DNA of 64,000 bases from Rhodococcus sp. OK302 (GCF_002245895.1 NZ_NPJZ01000001.1:5423501-5487500), one strand, 5' to 3'. Positions 18,438-28,437 are shown, counted from the stretch's first letter. Program-made: numbers and translations. Notes: a model not told the origin generated them from the sequence alone.

Positions 18438-20138
18438 TCAAACCGCAACAGTCAGGTCGGGCTCCGCAAGTGCACGTTCCCGTCCTTCGCGCTGACGCAG
18501 CGGATCCGGAATCGGAACCGCCGCAACCAATTGCCGGGTGTAGTCCTGACGCGGTGAGCGAAATACTTCTGCAGCGGGGCCCTCTTCGATCAATTCCCCG
18601 CTGCGAAGTACTGCTACCCGATCGGCTACCTGATGGACAACGGCCAGATCGTGGCTGATGAACAGGCATGCGAAGTTGTATTCCTCTCGTAGATCGGCAA
18701 AGAGCGACAAAACATCAGCTTGAACGGACACATCCAGCGCGCTGGTCGGCTCGTCCGCCACCAAAAGTCGTGGCCCGAGCGCTAATGCGCGGGCGAGTGC
18801 AACCCGCTGGCGTTGTCCACCGGAGAGCTCCCCCGGCGCTCGATGAGCAAAAGACCGTGGCAGACGGACTGATTCGAGCAACTCTCCCACCCTGTTCCGG
18901 AGCAGAGCACCGGTTGCAAAGCGATGAACCTCGAGGGGCTCTCCGAGGCTCTGCCCCACCGAACGTCGCGGATCGAGCGATGCCGCCGGGTCCTGGTGGA
19001 TGAGAGCAATGCCCTTACGCAGACCTCGCAGATTGGTTGCCGAGATCGTCCCCAGATCCGTGCCGTCGAAGCTCACACTGCCACTGCTCGCCCGGATAAC
19101 CCCGAGGGCTGATCGACCGAGAGTTGTTTTTCCCGAACCTGATTCGCCGACCAAACCGACGACCTCACCCGGGCGCACACTCAGACTCACACCGTCGACA
19201 GCCCGAAACTCCTTATTACCCAGCCTCGACGGGTAAACGATGGACACGTCATCGAACCGCAGGATCGGCGACGCAAGCGCACCGTCCAACTTCTCGACAA
19301 GAGCAACAGACGGCCTTACCTGCCCAGCCTCCGGCAACCGAGGCACAGCGGCCAACAGAGCCTTCGTATACGGCTCACTCGGCGCCTCGAAGAGATCGAA
19401 GACCGACTGCTCCTCCACCACCTGCCCCGACTTCAACACAAGCACGCGGTCCGCGATGTCCGCCACGACGCCCATGTTGTGGGTGATGAGCAGAATTGCA
19501 GTTCCGGATCGATCGCGCAAATCTCGCAACAGTTCCAGAATCTCAGCCTGCACCGTCACGTCGAGAGCTGTGGTGGGCTCGTCGGCAATGAGGAGGTCCG
19601 GTGAACCCGACAGCGCCAGAGCAATGACTACACGTTGCTTCTGGCCACCCGAAAGTTGATGCGGGTACCAGTCGACTCGCCGCTCCGGATCCGGAATCTC
19701 GACCATCGCCAACAGCTCGATTGCCCGGGAACGTGCTGCAGCCCTTGAAATTTTGCCGTGGGCCCGGAGCACCTGGGCGATCTGCCACCCCACCTTCTGA
19801 ACCGGATTGAGTGCAGTCTGTGGTTCTTGGAAGACCATCGCAGCCTTGATACCTCGTACCTGATTCAACGTTGCCTCGTCGGCTCCGAGTACCTCCTGAC
19901 CATCGAGTTCGATCGACCCACTCGCCTGCGCACCGTCCGGAAGCAGTCCGAGAACCGCCCGCGCGGTCAGCGATTTTCCGGAACCGGTCTCGCCAACCAA
20001 TGCGAGGATTTCTCCTTGTCTCACTTCGAGATTCACCTGATCTACGACGGTGGTCGATGGGCGTCGGGAATCATCGGCGCCGAACGTGATCACCAGGTCC
20101 TTGATGGAGAGGACCGCTTGTTTCACTGCTGTTTTCAT
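18438..20138 (-). CDS. Oligopeptide-type ABC transporter, fused double ATPase
   Basis: A 566-residue protein with two ABC ATPase domains, equivalent to a DppD-DppF fusion. Domain 1 has Walker A GETGSGKS, signature LSGGQKQR and Walker [14 protein letters not shown]. Domain 2 has [17 protein letters not shown] and [13 protein letters not shown]. All catalytic residues are present in both, so both sites should hydrolyse ATP. ATG 20138 follows an AAAGGA site; the frame is open 20 codons upstream. It is 25 bases downstream of the permease and energises the importer. Confidence 0.93.
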   Translation of the reverse strand: MKTAVKQAVLSIKDLVITFGADDSRRPSTTVVDQVNLEVRQGEILALVGETGSGKSLTARAVLGLLPDGAQASGSIELDGQEVLGADEATLNQVRGIKAAMVFQEPQTALNPVQKVGWQIAQVLRAHGKISRAAARSRAIELLAMVEIPDPERRVDWYPHQLSGGQKQRVVIALALSGSPDLLIADEPTTALDVTVQAEILELLRDLRDRSGTAILLITHNMGVVADIADRVLVLKSGQVVEEQSVFDLFEAPSEPYTKALLAAVPRLPEAGQVRPSVALVEKLDGALASPILRFDDVSIVYPSRLGNKEFRAVDGVSLSVRPGEVVGLVGESGSGKTTLGRSALGVIRASSGSVSFDGTDLGTISATNLRGLRKGIALIHQDPAASLDPRRSVGQSLGEPLEVHRFATGALLRNRVGELLESVRLPRSFAHRAPGELSGGQRQRVALARALALGPRLLVADEPTSALDVSVQADVLSLFADLREEYNFACLFISHDLAVVHQVADRVAVLRSGELIEEGPAAEVFRSPRQDYTRQLVAAVPIPDPLRQREGRERALAEPDLTVAV

Positions 20139-20163
20139 CGCTCGTCCTTTCAAAGTAGTGGAG

Positions 20164-21018
20164 TCAGATCCGGCGGGCCCGGCCGAGAGACTGGGCAATC
20201 AGAAGGAAGCTCAGGACCAACGCAGACACGATCACCAGCGGTCCGACTGCGTAAGCCGGATTGGCATCAAGATTGGGGATAGCGCCGGCGATGATGGATC
20301 CCAACGACGGGTCCGGCGGACGAACCCCGATGCCCAGGAAACTCATCGCACTTTCCGCAAATACAGCGACGGACATCGAGAGCGCAATCTGTACACCCAA
20401 AGGTTCGATAGCGTTGGGCAACACATGCTTACGGAGCACCCACCATCGACCCGCGCCGATAACCTCGGCGGATTCCACGAACGGCAACTCCCGCACCTTG
20501 AGAACCGTCGTGCGCACCAGACGCCCGAACAACGGTATTTCCGCAGCCACGATCACGGCAATGACCGGGCCGACCCCGGGGCCGGTGATCGCGACCAACG
20601 TAATCGCCAGAATCAACAGGGGGAAAGCAAGAATCACGTCGAAGATGCGCTGGGCGATGACGTCGGCAACGGGATTGATACTCGACACCAGGCCTGCCAG
20701 TGAGCCGATAATCGCGCCCAACGGCACCGCGACCAGCACAATCACGAGGTTGATCCGGATGCCGTAGAGCGAACGAGTGAAGACGTCACGGTTCACCTGA
20801 TCAGTCCCGAACCAGTGCTGGGCACTGGCGCCCAACAGATTTGCGCCCTCGATCTGCTCGTTGGGCCCGTAGTGCGTCAGCAGTGGTGCTGCAATTCCCG
20901 CCGCCGCGATGACCAGAAGAATCAAGACTCCGGCCAAACCCTGACCGTGTGTCAGAGCCGTAAGAATGGGCCGCGATCGACGAACCTCGAGGTCGACGGG
21001 ATGATCGACAACAGTCAT
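20164..21018 (-). CDS. ABC transporter permease, DppC type
   Basis: A 284-residue inner-membrane permease with an N-terminal DppC-like segment and about six membrane helices. It has the binding-protein-dependent transport EAA-type loop (ESAEVIGAGRWWVLRKHVLP) that contacts the ATPase. The start overlaps the DppB-type permease stop as ATGA. It forms the transport channel with its partner for a peptide-like or organosulfur solute. Confidence 0.92.
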   Translation of the reverse strand: MTVVDHPVDLEVRRSRPILTALTHGQGLAGVLILLVIAAAGIAAPLLTHYGPNEQIEGANLLGASAQHWFGTDQVNRDVFTRSLYGIRINLVIVLVAVPLGAIIGSLAGLVSSINPVADVIAQRIFDVILAFPLLILAITLVAITGPGVGPVIAVIVAAEIPLFGRLVRTTVLKVRELPFVESAEVIGAGRWWVLRKHVLPNAIEPLGVQIALSMSVAVFAESAMSFLGIGVRPPDPSLGSIIAGAIPNLDANPAYAVGPLVIVSALVLSFLLIAQSLGRARRI

Positions 21019-21974
21019 GATTGGCCTCCGATTCGGATCCGTGGGTCAAGGTAGGCGTGGACGATGTCCGTCACAAGCTGAATCAAGACGAAGATCGTGA
21101 CCGACAGCAGGAGAAGCACCTGCACAACCGGGTAGTCACGTCGGCCAATTCCCTGTTCGATCAACTGACCGATTCCCGGCCAGGCAAAGATTGCTTCCAC
21201 CAGAACTGCACCGCCGAGGAGGTGGCCGGTCTGGATTCCGAGCACAGTAAGCATGGTCGGCAGCGCGTTACGTAACGCACTGCGCGTGACCAGGTTCCAT
21301 CGAGACACACCAGCAGCCTGGGCCGTGATCACGTACTGCTGCGCCATCTCGGTACGCAGGGCTTCCGAGAGAAATCTGGTCAGGGCGGCCGCGACCGGAA
21401 GTGCCAAGCACAATGACGGCAGCACCAAGTATTGGAGCGTGATGTCGGGATGAGCAAGGTACCCGCCCGGCGGAACGCCGCCGGACGGCAGCACCGGAAT
21501 CACTACGGCAAAGACGAGGACCAGCAGAACACCGGTCACAAAATTGGGCAATGCCACCGACAGAGTGTTGAGAACGTTCACCACCGATGTGAGCCACTTC
21601 TTCGGCCACACCACCACCGCCACGCTCAGGATCAGACTGAGCACCACAGCCACCAGCAATGCGCTGCCGGCAAGAACTGCCGTATTGCCCAAACCTGCCA
21701 ACACCAGATCTGAAATCTGGCCACCAAGGACAAACGAGCGCCCCAGATCGAGGGTCAGCACGTCGCCGATCCACGAAATATACTGCGCCGGAATCGACTT
21801 GTCGAGACCGAGTGAATGACGAATGGCCGTAATTGCTTCGGGCGTTGCATCCGGGCCGGCCAGCGCCAGCGCAGGATCACCAGGAACGAGTCGCATCACC
21901 GAAAAGATCAGAAGTGACGCAAGAAAAAGAACCACCACGGCCGACGGTATTCGGCCGGCAACATAGCGAATCAT
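21015..21974 (-). CDS. ABC transporter permease, DppB type
   Basis: A 319-residue permease with about six membrane helices. The N-terminus MIRYVAGRIPSAVVVLFLAS and the following RLVPGDPA motif are hallmarks of DppB/OppB proteins. The EAA-type loop is YVITAQAAGVSRWNLVTRSA. ATG 21974 is preferred because a GGGGAGAAG site precedes it, although the frame runs 19 codons further. It lies 8 bases after the binding-protein gene. Confidence 0.92.
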   Translation of the reverse strand: MIRYVAGRIPSAVVVLFLASLLIFSVMRLVPGDPALALAGPDATPEAITAIRHSLGLDKSIPAQYISWIGDVLTLDLGRSFVLGGQISDLVLAGLGNTAVLAGSALLVAVVLSLILSVAVVVWPKKWLTSVVNVLNTLSVALPNFVTGVLLVLVFAVVIPVLPSGGVPPGGYLAHPDITLQYLVLPSLCLALPVAAALTRFLSEALRTEMAQQYVITAQAAGVSRWNLVTRSALRNALPTMLTVLGIQTGHLLGGAVLVEAIFAWPGIGQLIEQGIGRRDYPVVQVLLLLSVTIFVLIQLVTDIVHAYLDPRIRIGGQS

Positions 21975-21982
21975 CTTCTCCC

Positions 21983-23587
21983 CTAAGCCAGGAAAGTGTT
22001 GGCGAACTGCGGCTGACGGCCCTTTGTCCACGCAAGATCACGAACGGTGGACGCCGCTGATACCTGCGGGACCACCACGCCGATCTCGATCAGGAACAAC
22101 TCGTCGAGTAGTTGCGTTCCCAGATCGGCGTACAACTTCTTTGCTGCGTCACTCGAACCGTCCGGCACCTGCCACGCCGCCTCGGCCGCAGCAGAGTACG
22201 CCGGCGAACTGAACTTGGACGCATTGTGAGCGGCATTGAAAGGATAGGCGCTCACCGTCAATGTCGACGGAACATACTGGGCAAACGTGTGATTGGTCAA
22301 CCACAGACCCTTGAACTCGGCACCGATCAGCTGCTTGAAGAAGACGGTTGCCTCGACGGGATCCAACTCGACGGTGATTCCAGCCTCGGCAAGATTGGCC
22401 TGAACGATCTGCGCTGCCGCCTCGAAATCCGGGCTTGCGCCGGTATAGGTCAATGAAATCGTCGGCAGCGCTCCGACCTCACTCACCAACCCGCGGGCCT
22501 TCGCAACGTCACGGGTATACGTCGAGTTCTTGGCAGCGTCGTACGCCGGTGACGATTTCGGCCACGGCAGATTTACGGCGTAGCCCGTGTCGCGATAGAC
22601 CTCCGTCATGATTCGGTCTCGATCGATCGCATAGGCCAAAGCTTTTCGCGTCCGGATGTCGGTCAACCCGTCGGCGGTCACGTTGGCACCGAGATAGATC
22701 TGCAACTCAGCCCCGTCGATCGACGTCGTTTCGAAGCCACCGGTCTTGGCCAACGTCTGCGAGTCCCGGAAGGTCAACGACGCCGGAGAAACCAGCGCGA
22801 CCTGGCCGGATTTCAGCGAAGTCAGACGCGCTTGCGAATCGGGAACGATGCGCGCTTCCACCCGGTCGAGGTATGGCCGCTCAACAATCCAGTAGTTCGG
22901 GTTGCGTTCGAACGAGATTGCACTGTTCGGAGTCCGTGACACGAAGACGAACGGTCCTGTGCCGATGAAAGATTCACCGGTTATTGCCTTGTCAAACGTC
23001 TGGGAGTCGAAAATGGGTGCCAGGTCCAGCAAGTCGAAGATATTGCCGGTTCGATGCGCGAGGGTGATCACCAGGGTGTGTGGGTCCGAGGAATCGAACC
23101 CGGTGATAGCGGCGGCGGTACTTCTGAGCTGGGCGGAGAACTTGGGATCGGCGTAGGTGCGAAGCGAAAACTCCGCGTCGGCCGCGGTGAACGGTCGGCC
23201 ACTGTGGAACTTGACGTCGTCACGTAGATTCAGCGTCAGAGTAAGACCGTCATCGGAAAGCTTCCAGTCCTTGGCCAGAACAGGTTGGGGCACTACGGAA
23301 TCGAGCGGATACCGAGTCAACGTCTCGTACACGAGGCCTGAAAGTGTGACACCCGCCGCGGTGGTGCTGGTCAGCAATGCCGATGGGCTGATGTCGTCCG
23401 GGATTGCCAGCGTCAGTGTGCCGCCGCGAACCGGATTCGCGGATTCTCCTGCCCCGGAACGCTGTTCACCAACCGCCGAAGAGCACGCAGCGAGTGAACC
23501 ACTACCGAAGATTGCAAGGGCAGCGATGGCACTGCCACGGAAAAAGGCACGGCGGTCGAGGCCGGCCGTCGAAAGAGACGAGTTCAC
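21983..23587 (-). CDS. ABC transporter substrate-binding lipoprotein, family 5
   Basis: A 534-residue extracellular solute-binding protein of the DppA/OppA/NikA type. It has a twin-arginine signal (DRRAFFRGSAIAALAIFG) with a lipobox SLAAC, so it is probably exported folded by Tat and lipid-anchored. The family signature is recognisable in YETLTRYPLDS and LKLSDDGLTLTLNLRDDVKF-like text (here KDWKLSDDGLTLTLNL then RDDVKFHSGRPF). It is the first gene of a five-gene operon with both permeases, the ATPase and the TauD oxygenase, so the ligand is probably the oxygenase substrate. Confidence 0.92.
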   Translation of the reverse strand: MNSSLSTAGLDRRAFFRGSAIAALAIFGSGSLAACSSAVGEQRSGAGESANPVRGGTLTLAIPDDISPSALLTSTTAAGVTLSGLVYETLTRYPLDSVVPQPVLAKDWKLSDDGLTLTLNLRDDVKFHSGRPFTAADAEFSLRTYADPKFSAQLRSTAAAITGFDSSDPHTLVITLAHRTGNIFDLLDLAPIFDSQTFDKAITGESFIGTGPFVFVSRTPNSAISFERNPNYWIVERPYLDRVEARIVPDSQARLTSLKSGQVALVSPASLTFRDSQTLAKTGGFETTSIDGAELQIYLGANVTADGLTDIRTRKALAYAIDRDRIMTEVYRDTGYAVNLPWPKSSPAYDAAKNSTYTRDVAKARGLVSEVGALPTISLTYTGASPDFEAAAQIVQANLAEAGITVELDPVEATVFFKQLIGAEFKGLWLTNHTFAQYVPSTLTVSAYPFNAAHNASKFSSPAYSAAAEAAWQVPDGSSDAAKKLYADLGTQLLDELFLIEIGVVVPQVSAASTVRDLAWTKGRQPQFANTFLA

Positions 23588-23964
23588 GACAGTTATGGTC
23601 CTTCGTACGAGGGTCCGCAGCAGCGCACTCAGGGTGCGGGCATGCGAAACGAAATGTGTATCGTCCTGGCGGCCTCGAACACCCCGGTTCTCAAGGGGAA
23701 GTGAGGGCTACACCAGCCGGTGTGGCACTGAAGAAATCAGCGCAGACATCGCAGAGGGACGGACACGGTAAACCTTCCGGTCAGATTCAAGGCACCTGCC
23801 TTGATAGACACACTTAATCATTTCCCCCGATGCCGAGGACAGAGTTGAACTCACCGTGATCTGAACTCGTGAGTCTGCCTACCGCTCAACGGGACAGCAC
23901 CGCCGGTACCGCAAACCATCGCGATAGCGTCCGAGAAACCCGACGTCGATACCGAGGAGACACC
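23588..23964. other. Divergent intergenic region upstream of the ABC/TauD operon
   Basis: About 375 bases containing the promoters of the importer operon and of the SnoaL-like gene. The strongest structure is the 18-base palindrome at 23787-23804. A short minus-strand frame of about 37 codons is present before the operon but shows no convincing leader-peptide pattern. Confidence 0.45.
23787..23804. promoter_or_regulatory. Palindromic operator candidate for the ABC/TauD operon
   Basis: TCAAGGCA-CC-TGCCTTGA is a perfect inverted repeat with 8-base arms and a 2-base centre, about 200 bases upstream of the binding-protein start. Its form fits a dimeric repressor site. The regulator is not encoded in the immediate neighbourhood. 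Confidence 0.45.
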
Positions 23965-24390
23965 ATGCAGCCCGAAAGCCCGGCCGAGCAGATCCGAACC
24001 ACCCTCGCGCGGATCGCACACCTCGCTGACACCGGAACCGTCGAGGACTACGTCGAACAGTTCACTCACCAGGCCGAGTGGACGATGCCCGCCAACCCGG
24101 ACCGCGGATTGCCCACACAGGTACGGCGCGGCCGCGAAGAAATAGCCGCCGGCGTGCGTGAGCGTCGTAGTGCCGGCATTCAGGGTCCGGGCACGTTCAC
24201 CCGCCACGTCACCACCGCTATCGCCGTCGATGTCACCTCGGAGACAACGGCGCGCGCCGAGGCTGTGTGGACGTTCTACATCGATACCGCTACTGCACCT
24301 CGTCTGAGCGGCGTCGGGAGTTACGCCGACGAGTTCGAACGCGAGGACGGACACTGGCGACTGTCGAAGCGAGTCATCGCACGGGGCTGA
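23965..24390 (+). CDS. SnoaL-like / NTF2-fold protein
   Basis: A 141-residue protein of the size and pattern of SnoaL-like polyketide cyclase or NTF2-family domains. An N-terminal helix (IRTTLARIAHLADTGTVEDY) leads into FTHQAEWTMP, and the C-terminus closes with GSYADEFEREDGHWRLSKRV. ATG 23965 has GAGGAG about 6 bases upstream; the frame is open further upstream without a better start. Role unknown: such proteins may be small isomerases, hydrolases or ligand carriers. It appears monocistronic. Confidence 0.82.
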   Translation: MQPESPAEQIRTTLARIAHLADTGTVEDYVEQFTHQAEWTMPANPDRGLPTQVRRGREEIAAGVRERRSAGIQGPGTFTRHVTTAIAVDVTSETTARAEAVWTFYIDTATAPRLSGVGSYADEFEREDGHWRLSKRVIARG

Positions 24391-24393
24391 CGG

Positions 24394-24627
24394 TCAGTCC
24401 TCCTCACCGGTGATCATCTCGCACCAGTCTTCGACCTGATCGATCCCTTCGTCAGCCCACTCCGGGCTGTTGTCCTCCAGGGTGTCGAATACATTTTCGC
24501 AGGTCAGAGCATTCGGTAGGCTTCCCCCATTTTCAGGTTCCGAGACTTCTGCCGACGCCGGAGTTACGGGGCCGACAACCAGCGCTACTGCCACCGCTCC
24601 TGTCCCGACCAGGCTTTTCACACGCAT
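24394..24627 (-). CDS. Small secreted acidic protein
   Basis: A 77-residue protein with a clear Sec signal peptide (MRVKSLVGTGAVAVALVVG, cleavage probably after ASA). The mature part is short and acidic, with two Cys that could form a disulphide (LTCENVFD and VEDWCEMITGEED). GGAGGAG lies 8 bases upstream of ATG 24627. No family recognised. It lies 58 bases after the kinase-like gene in the same direction, so it could be the distal end of the large operon. Confidence 0.65.
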   Translation of the reverse strand: MRVKSLVGTGAVAVALVVGPVTPASAEVSEPENGGSLPNALTCENVFDTLEDNSPEWADEGIDQVEDWCEMITGEED

Positions 24628-24685
24628 GATGACGCTCCTCCACACTTGCCGAGGTTCTCGGAGTACCCGGAGCCAGTCGCGTTAT

Positions 24686-26185
24686 TCACCTCGATCGCGC
24701 GTTTACGACTCTTGACGCCAGTGATTGCACTCGACTGACCAGCATCGCCGCGGATGTCCGGAGGTCGCGCCCGGCGCGTACTCCGCCCCGAACTTCGGTG
24801 TCCGCGGCACGCATGACGTCGTCGATGACTGACGTCAACCCCTGCCAGTCCACCTGTTCCAGCGCCACTCCTGCCGACGCGAACTGAGGAAGATCGGGCA
24901 ACGGTGGCAACTGCGGCGACGCTACAGCGTCGAAACCTCCGTCGAGCCAGCTGAATTCCGCGCCCTCCACAACTCTGTCCGACAGGATCGTCGAATCGAG
25001 TCCGGTCATCGCCTTTTCGACGCCACCAAGTTCGGGAACTTCCACAAAACGCACGGTCGGCGGATCGAACGCGTACACAACGTCACTCAACCGCTCGGTG
25101 GTGCCGTGGCGATTCGACGCTGTCAACCGGAACTGTCCCGACTGTTTGAGCATGAGCCGATGTTTCGACTCGCTGATATCGAGCTTGTGCACCTCGCCCC
25201 ACGGAGTTTCGAGCACAAGCTCTCGATATCCTGCAGCGTGCCAGGTGAATTCGATGTACTGATTGCGCAGACCATGTCCGGGAACTGCGCCGAACATGCC
25301 GATGGACGGTGGTGTCGTCAGTGACATGATCTGGCTGTAGAAGTACTCGTACCAGTCCAGTGCACTCGGGCGAAGTTCACTGGTACCGCCGAGTCCGTTC
25401 TCGAACAACACAATTCCGTCGTGATCGATTCGCCCCGACAGCGCAGCCAGCACCGTGCTCCGGTCACCGTCGACTCCCAGAATATCGCGGAACATCACCG
25501 CCAACTTGTATCGGTCCGTGCCGATATCCTGAACCGACTGCCCCCGAACAGATTCGGGTGGCCTCATACCCGGAGCGTGAATGTCCGGGACACTGCTTCT
25601 CGAAGTGCCGCTCGACGTGCATTCCGACGCAAGCAGAACAACATCAATCGGATCGCTACTCCACACCACCCGGAGTGGGCCGATGTCGCCGAACACGACA
25701 TCACGAGAATGCAGGAAGTGAACGGCGCGAGCAATCTGAGCACAGTAGGTCATTCGCGAGACGATGTCCTCAGGTTCGACAACAAGCGAAGCCTCGACGG
25801 CGCGCGCGTGGGCGGGGCGGTTGAGCCAGTCCAGAGTTCTGGCCACCTTCGCCTGCCCTGAATGTGGAGTGTGAAGACTTTCTTCGAATCGCGAGGGGAG
25901 AATACCGGTGATGTAACCCACTGCAGCACCGTGGGATTCAACAATTTCGAGCGGCCACAGAAACATCGAGTCGAGGGTGCGTCGATCCTTGTCGGACAGT
26001 CGCCGACGAAACTTGATCAACTCCCGGATGTTCTCCTCCGACCCGGAACGGCCAGGGACGAAGTCGCGGTACAGACAGCGGAAACCTCGACCGACACCCT
26101 TGGGTGCCTTGATCTCGGAAACCGGGAAGCCCTCCGGCACTTCAAGGGTCCGCAGGATGGACAGATCGGCCAGTTCGATACTCAT
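24686..26185 (-). CDS. Degenerate protein-kinase-like protein with a beta-sandwich tail
   Basis: A 499-residue cytoplasmic protein and the distal member of the large GTPase/GAP1/tubulin-like operon. Residues about 20-260 look like a kinase fold similar to those of Ter/vWA clusters. The catalytic-loop equivalent is HSRDVVFGDIGPLRVVW, keeping an Asp but lacking the usual Lys and Asn. No DFG motif follows (IDVVLLASE instead), so it is probably a pseudokinase. Residues about 295-380 look like an Ig/FnIII-type domain (FTWHAAGYRELVLETPWGEV). The C-terminus is helical. It probably binds a ligand or partner rather than phosphorylating. Confidence 0.68.
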   Translation of the reverse strand: MSIELADLSILRTLEVPEGFPVSEIKAPKGVGRGFRCLYRDFVPGRSGSEENIRELIKFRRRLSDKDRRTLDSMFLWPLEIVESHGAAVGYITGILPSRFEESLHTPHSGQAKVARTLDWLNRPAHARAVEASLVVEPEDIVSRMTYCAQIARAVHFLHSRDVVFGDIGPLRVVWSSDPIDVVLLASECTSSGTSRSSVPDIHAPGMRPPESVRGQSVQDIGTDRYKLAVMFRDILGVDGDRSTVLAALSGRIDHDGIVLFENGLGGTSELRPSALDWYEYFYSQIMSLTTPPSIGMFGAVPGHGLRNQYIEFTWHAAGYRELVLETPWGEVHKLDISESKHRLMLKQSGQFRLTASNRHGTTERLSDVVYAFDPPTVRFVEVPELGGVEKAMTGLDSTILSDRVVEGAEFSWLDGGFDAVASPQLPPLPDLPQFASAGVALEQVDWQGLTSVIDDVMRAADTEVRGGVRAGRDLRTSAAMLVSRVQSLASRVVNARSR

Positions 26186-26218
26186 GACGCCAACTTCCGA
26201 CAGAGACCTTCAACGACC

Positions 26219-26797
26219 TCAGGAGACCACATACCCCAGTCCTCTCATTGCCGCACTCAGGGCTGTACTCTCGATCAATTCCGCACACGTTTCCGCCGGA
26301 CCCCCAACGGCGGCACGTACTAGCCCCCGACAGATCTCGACAAATAGTTCCGGCGACAACGACGGATCGGCCACTGTTCGACGCGTCCGCGAAACCTGGC
26401 TGTGGTGCACTGAGAAAAGGGAATCGAGCGCATCCTCCCCCACCAACCACACCAGCAGTGGAGCCTGCGAATCTACTTCCAGACTCTCCAGGTTCTGCGT
26501 GATCGCTGCACCCGTACCGACCACAATCGACAGCACTCGGGTGGCCGGAATTCCGTCGTACATCTGTCCATGCCGATAGTCGGCACGACTGTCGAAATAC
26601 ACAGCGCCGCCCCGTCCACCGGTAGCGGCAACCTCCAGCAGATCCACCAGAATCGGCCGACGGGCAAACTCGTCGTTCATCCATTTCGTCAGTGGCACAA
26701 TATATTCAAGTTCCGAAGGGCTGATGAGTCCGCCCAGCGCAACACGAATGTCGATCCTCACCCGAAAGATCGGTTCAATCTCGAGGCCGGCAGTCAC
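26219..26797 (-). CDS. Hypothetical protein of the large operon
   Basis: A 192-residue protein whose ATG overlaps the DUF4407 gene stop (ATGA). There is no signal or membrane segment. The alternation of strands and helices (RPILVDLLEVAATGG, TRVLSIVVGTGAAI, APLLVWLVGEDALDSLF) suggests a Rossmann-like or vWA-like alpha/beta fold, but no MIDAS motif is visible. It sits between the DUF4407 and kinase-like genes and is presumably a small adaptor. Confidence 0.68.
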   Translation of the reverse strand: MTAGLEIEPIFRVRIDIRVALGGLISPSELEYIVPLTKWMNDEFARRPILVDLLEVAATGGRGGAVYFDSRADYRHGQMYDGIPATRVLSIVVGTGAAITQNLESLEVDSQAPLLVWLVGEDALDSLFSVHHSQVSRTRRTVADPSLSPELFVEICRGLVRAAVGGPAETCAELIESTALSAAMRGLGYVVS

Positions 26798-28437
26798 GGC
26801 TGCATCGTGTCCGGCCGCGGCAGATGCGACGCCTGATCAGCAGCCCAGTTCGTCTCGGACATCCAGTGCGGCAGCGGCCCGGCTGCATGCGCTGTGCCCG
26901 CCACGGGGTTCTGCGGGTAGCTGCCTCCGACGTAGGCGGCCGTTACCGTCTCACGCTCGGGGGATGCCGCCGGCTTGTCGAGCACCACACGGCTCGACGG
27001 CGCCGCCGCCTGAGCAAACGTATCTGCTTCTCGCTGCCTCGACCGCTCGGGCTGCGTGTCACTTGCCGGACGCACCTGCCCAGCCCCGACCAGTCCGCGC
27101 TCCCATTCACGAAGACGCTCCGAAGACACCCGCTTGGCGTGACGGCTCCACTGTTCGAGCGCCTCGTCGACAACTTCGGCCTGATGCGCCACAACGGTTT
27201 CGTTGACCTTGAGGACTGTTTCCTGCTGTTTGCTGATCCGATCCTGTTCGGCCTCGAACTCAGCATCTCGTCGAAGTTCACTCACGCGCTTGCGGGTATC
27301 GATAACCTCGGTCGCGTCGCGTTTTTCTTCCTCTTCAAACGCTTCGACCAATTCGTCGTAGGCCGTTCGCGTGCCCGCATTGGACATCACCTTGAACAGA
27401 ACGGGCAGAAGTTCGACAAGCATGAAAAGGATCGAGACCGCCATATGTGCCATACCGGCGGTGCCGTCGCTACCCGACAGATCGTTGAGAGCCTTGAGCC
27501 TGGCAATGATTCCGGTGTTGGCCTGTTCGAGGGCGTACGAGCCGTTCTGCGCACTGTCGACCTGTGAACGCAGCGTCTCGACGGTCTTCTCGACAATCGG
27601 CAGATCGTTCTCTGCATCGGCGACGGCCCTCTTGCTCTCCTCGAGGAGTACTCCCTTGAGGCGCTCGATGACAGCGGCCTTCTCACCTTCCTTGACTGCT
27701 ATCTGGTCGAGAGTGCCCTGCCACAACTTTTCGGCATCGTCTGCAAGCCTCTTCTTTTCGACACACAACGCTGCACATCCCGCCACACCGGTGCCGGCCG
27801 AACCCTCTTCTTCCTGAAGGGCCCGCGTGCGCGTAGCATCGTAATCCGCCTTCTGCTTGGCGGCAGTCACCTCGAGCTTGTCGATCTCCGCTTGAACCAG
27901 GCCAACCTCCGGATTGACAGCCGGATCCGCGGTAGGTCCGGCATTGATCAGCGCACGCATTTGGGCCAGCTCGGCTTCGGCTTCGGTCAGATCCGAACTC
28001 AACGTCGAATCCTTGAGTCCCGTACGCAACTCTTCCTGCGACGTAAGGATGTTGCGGTTGAGCTGAGTTTCGATTTCACTCTCGAACACCTTGAGCATCA
28101 ACGGCGTCGAGATGACAAAGCCGATGACGATGGCCAGGACAACTCGGGGCAACGCCAGCATCAGACTGCGGCCGATACGCTTTTCGCCGGAGAGTCCGAT
28201 CACCAACAACCTGTCGAGGTTGAGAATCGCCAGGCCCCACACCAAACCGCCTGCAATAGCAGTCCATCCGGTCGCAATGCCGGTTATCGACAGCGCATAG
28301 GCAGCCGAAATCGTGGCAAATCCCGCCGTCGTCAACAACACCGCACCCATCGCGGTCTGCTTCGCTACCGAGCCCGGAAGTTTCTCCAGGACGTCGACGC
28401 GAGAGCCCGCCAAGCGCGCAAGAAAATACTTTTTCAT
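26794..28437 (-). CDS. DUF4407 membrane protein with a long coiled coil
   Basis: A 547-residue protein. Three N-terminal membrane helices (MGAVLLTTAGFATISAAYAL, AGGLVWGLAILNLDRLLVIG, LALPRVVLAIVIGFVISTPL) are followed by about 200 residues of charged heptad-like helix, then another membrane segment (AHMAVSILFMLVELLPVLF). A charged helical and disordered C-terminal tail closes the protein. This is the DUF4407 layout. ATG 28437 is preferred; a TTG occurs 5 codons upstream. It probably anchors the cytoplasmic GTPase/vWA proteins at the membrane and may transmit a signal through its coiled coil. Confidence 0.85.
   Translation of the reverse strand: MKKYFLARLAGSRVDVLEKLPGSVAKQTAMGAVLLTTAGFATISAAYALSITGIATGWTAIAGGLVWGLAILNLDRLLVIGLSGEKRIGRSLMLALPRVVLAIVIGFVISTPLMLKVFESEIETQLNRNILTSQEELRTGLKDSTLSSDLTEAEAELAQMRALINAGPTADPAVNPEVGLVQAEIDKLEVTAAKQKADYDATRTRALQEEEGSAGTGVAGCAALCVEKKRLADDAEKLWQGTLDQIAVKEGEKAAVIERLKGVLLEESKRAVADAENDLPIVEKTVETLRSQVDSAQNGSYALEQANTGIIARLKALNDLSGSDGTAGMAHMAVSILFMLVELLPVLFKVMSNAGTRTAYDELVEAFEEEEKRDATEVIDTRKRVSELRRDAEFEAEQDRISKQQETVLKVNETVVAHQAEVVDEALEQWSRHAKRVSSERLREWERGLVGAGQVRPASDTQPERSRQREADTFAQAAAPSSRVVLDKPAASPERETVTAAYVGGSYPQNPVAGTAHAAGPLPHWMSETNWAADQASHLPRPDTMQP

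Noticed and set aside
23690..23830. Cysteine-type leader peptide before the ABC/TauD operon
   Set aside because: The short minus-strand frame lacks the Arg/His-Val-Asp-Leu pattern and Cys run I would expect of actinobacterial sulfur leader peptides.
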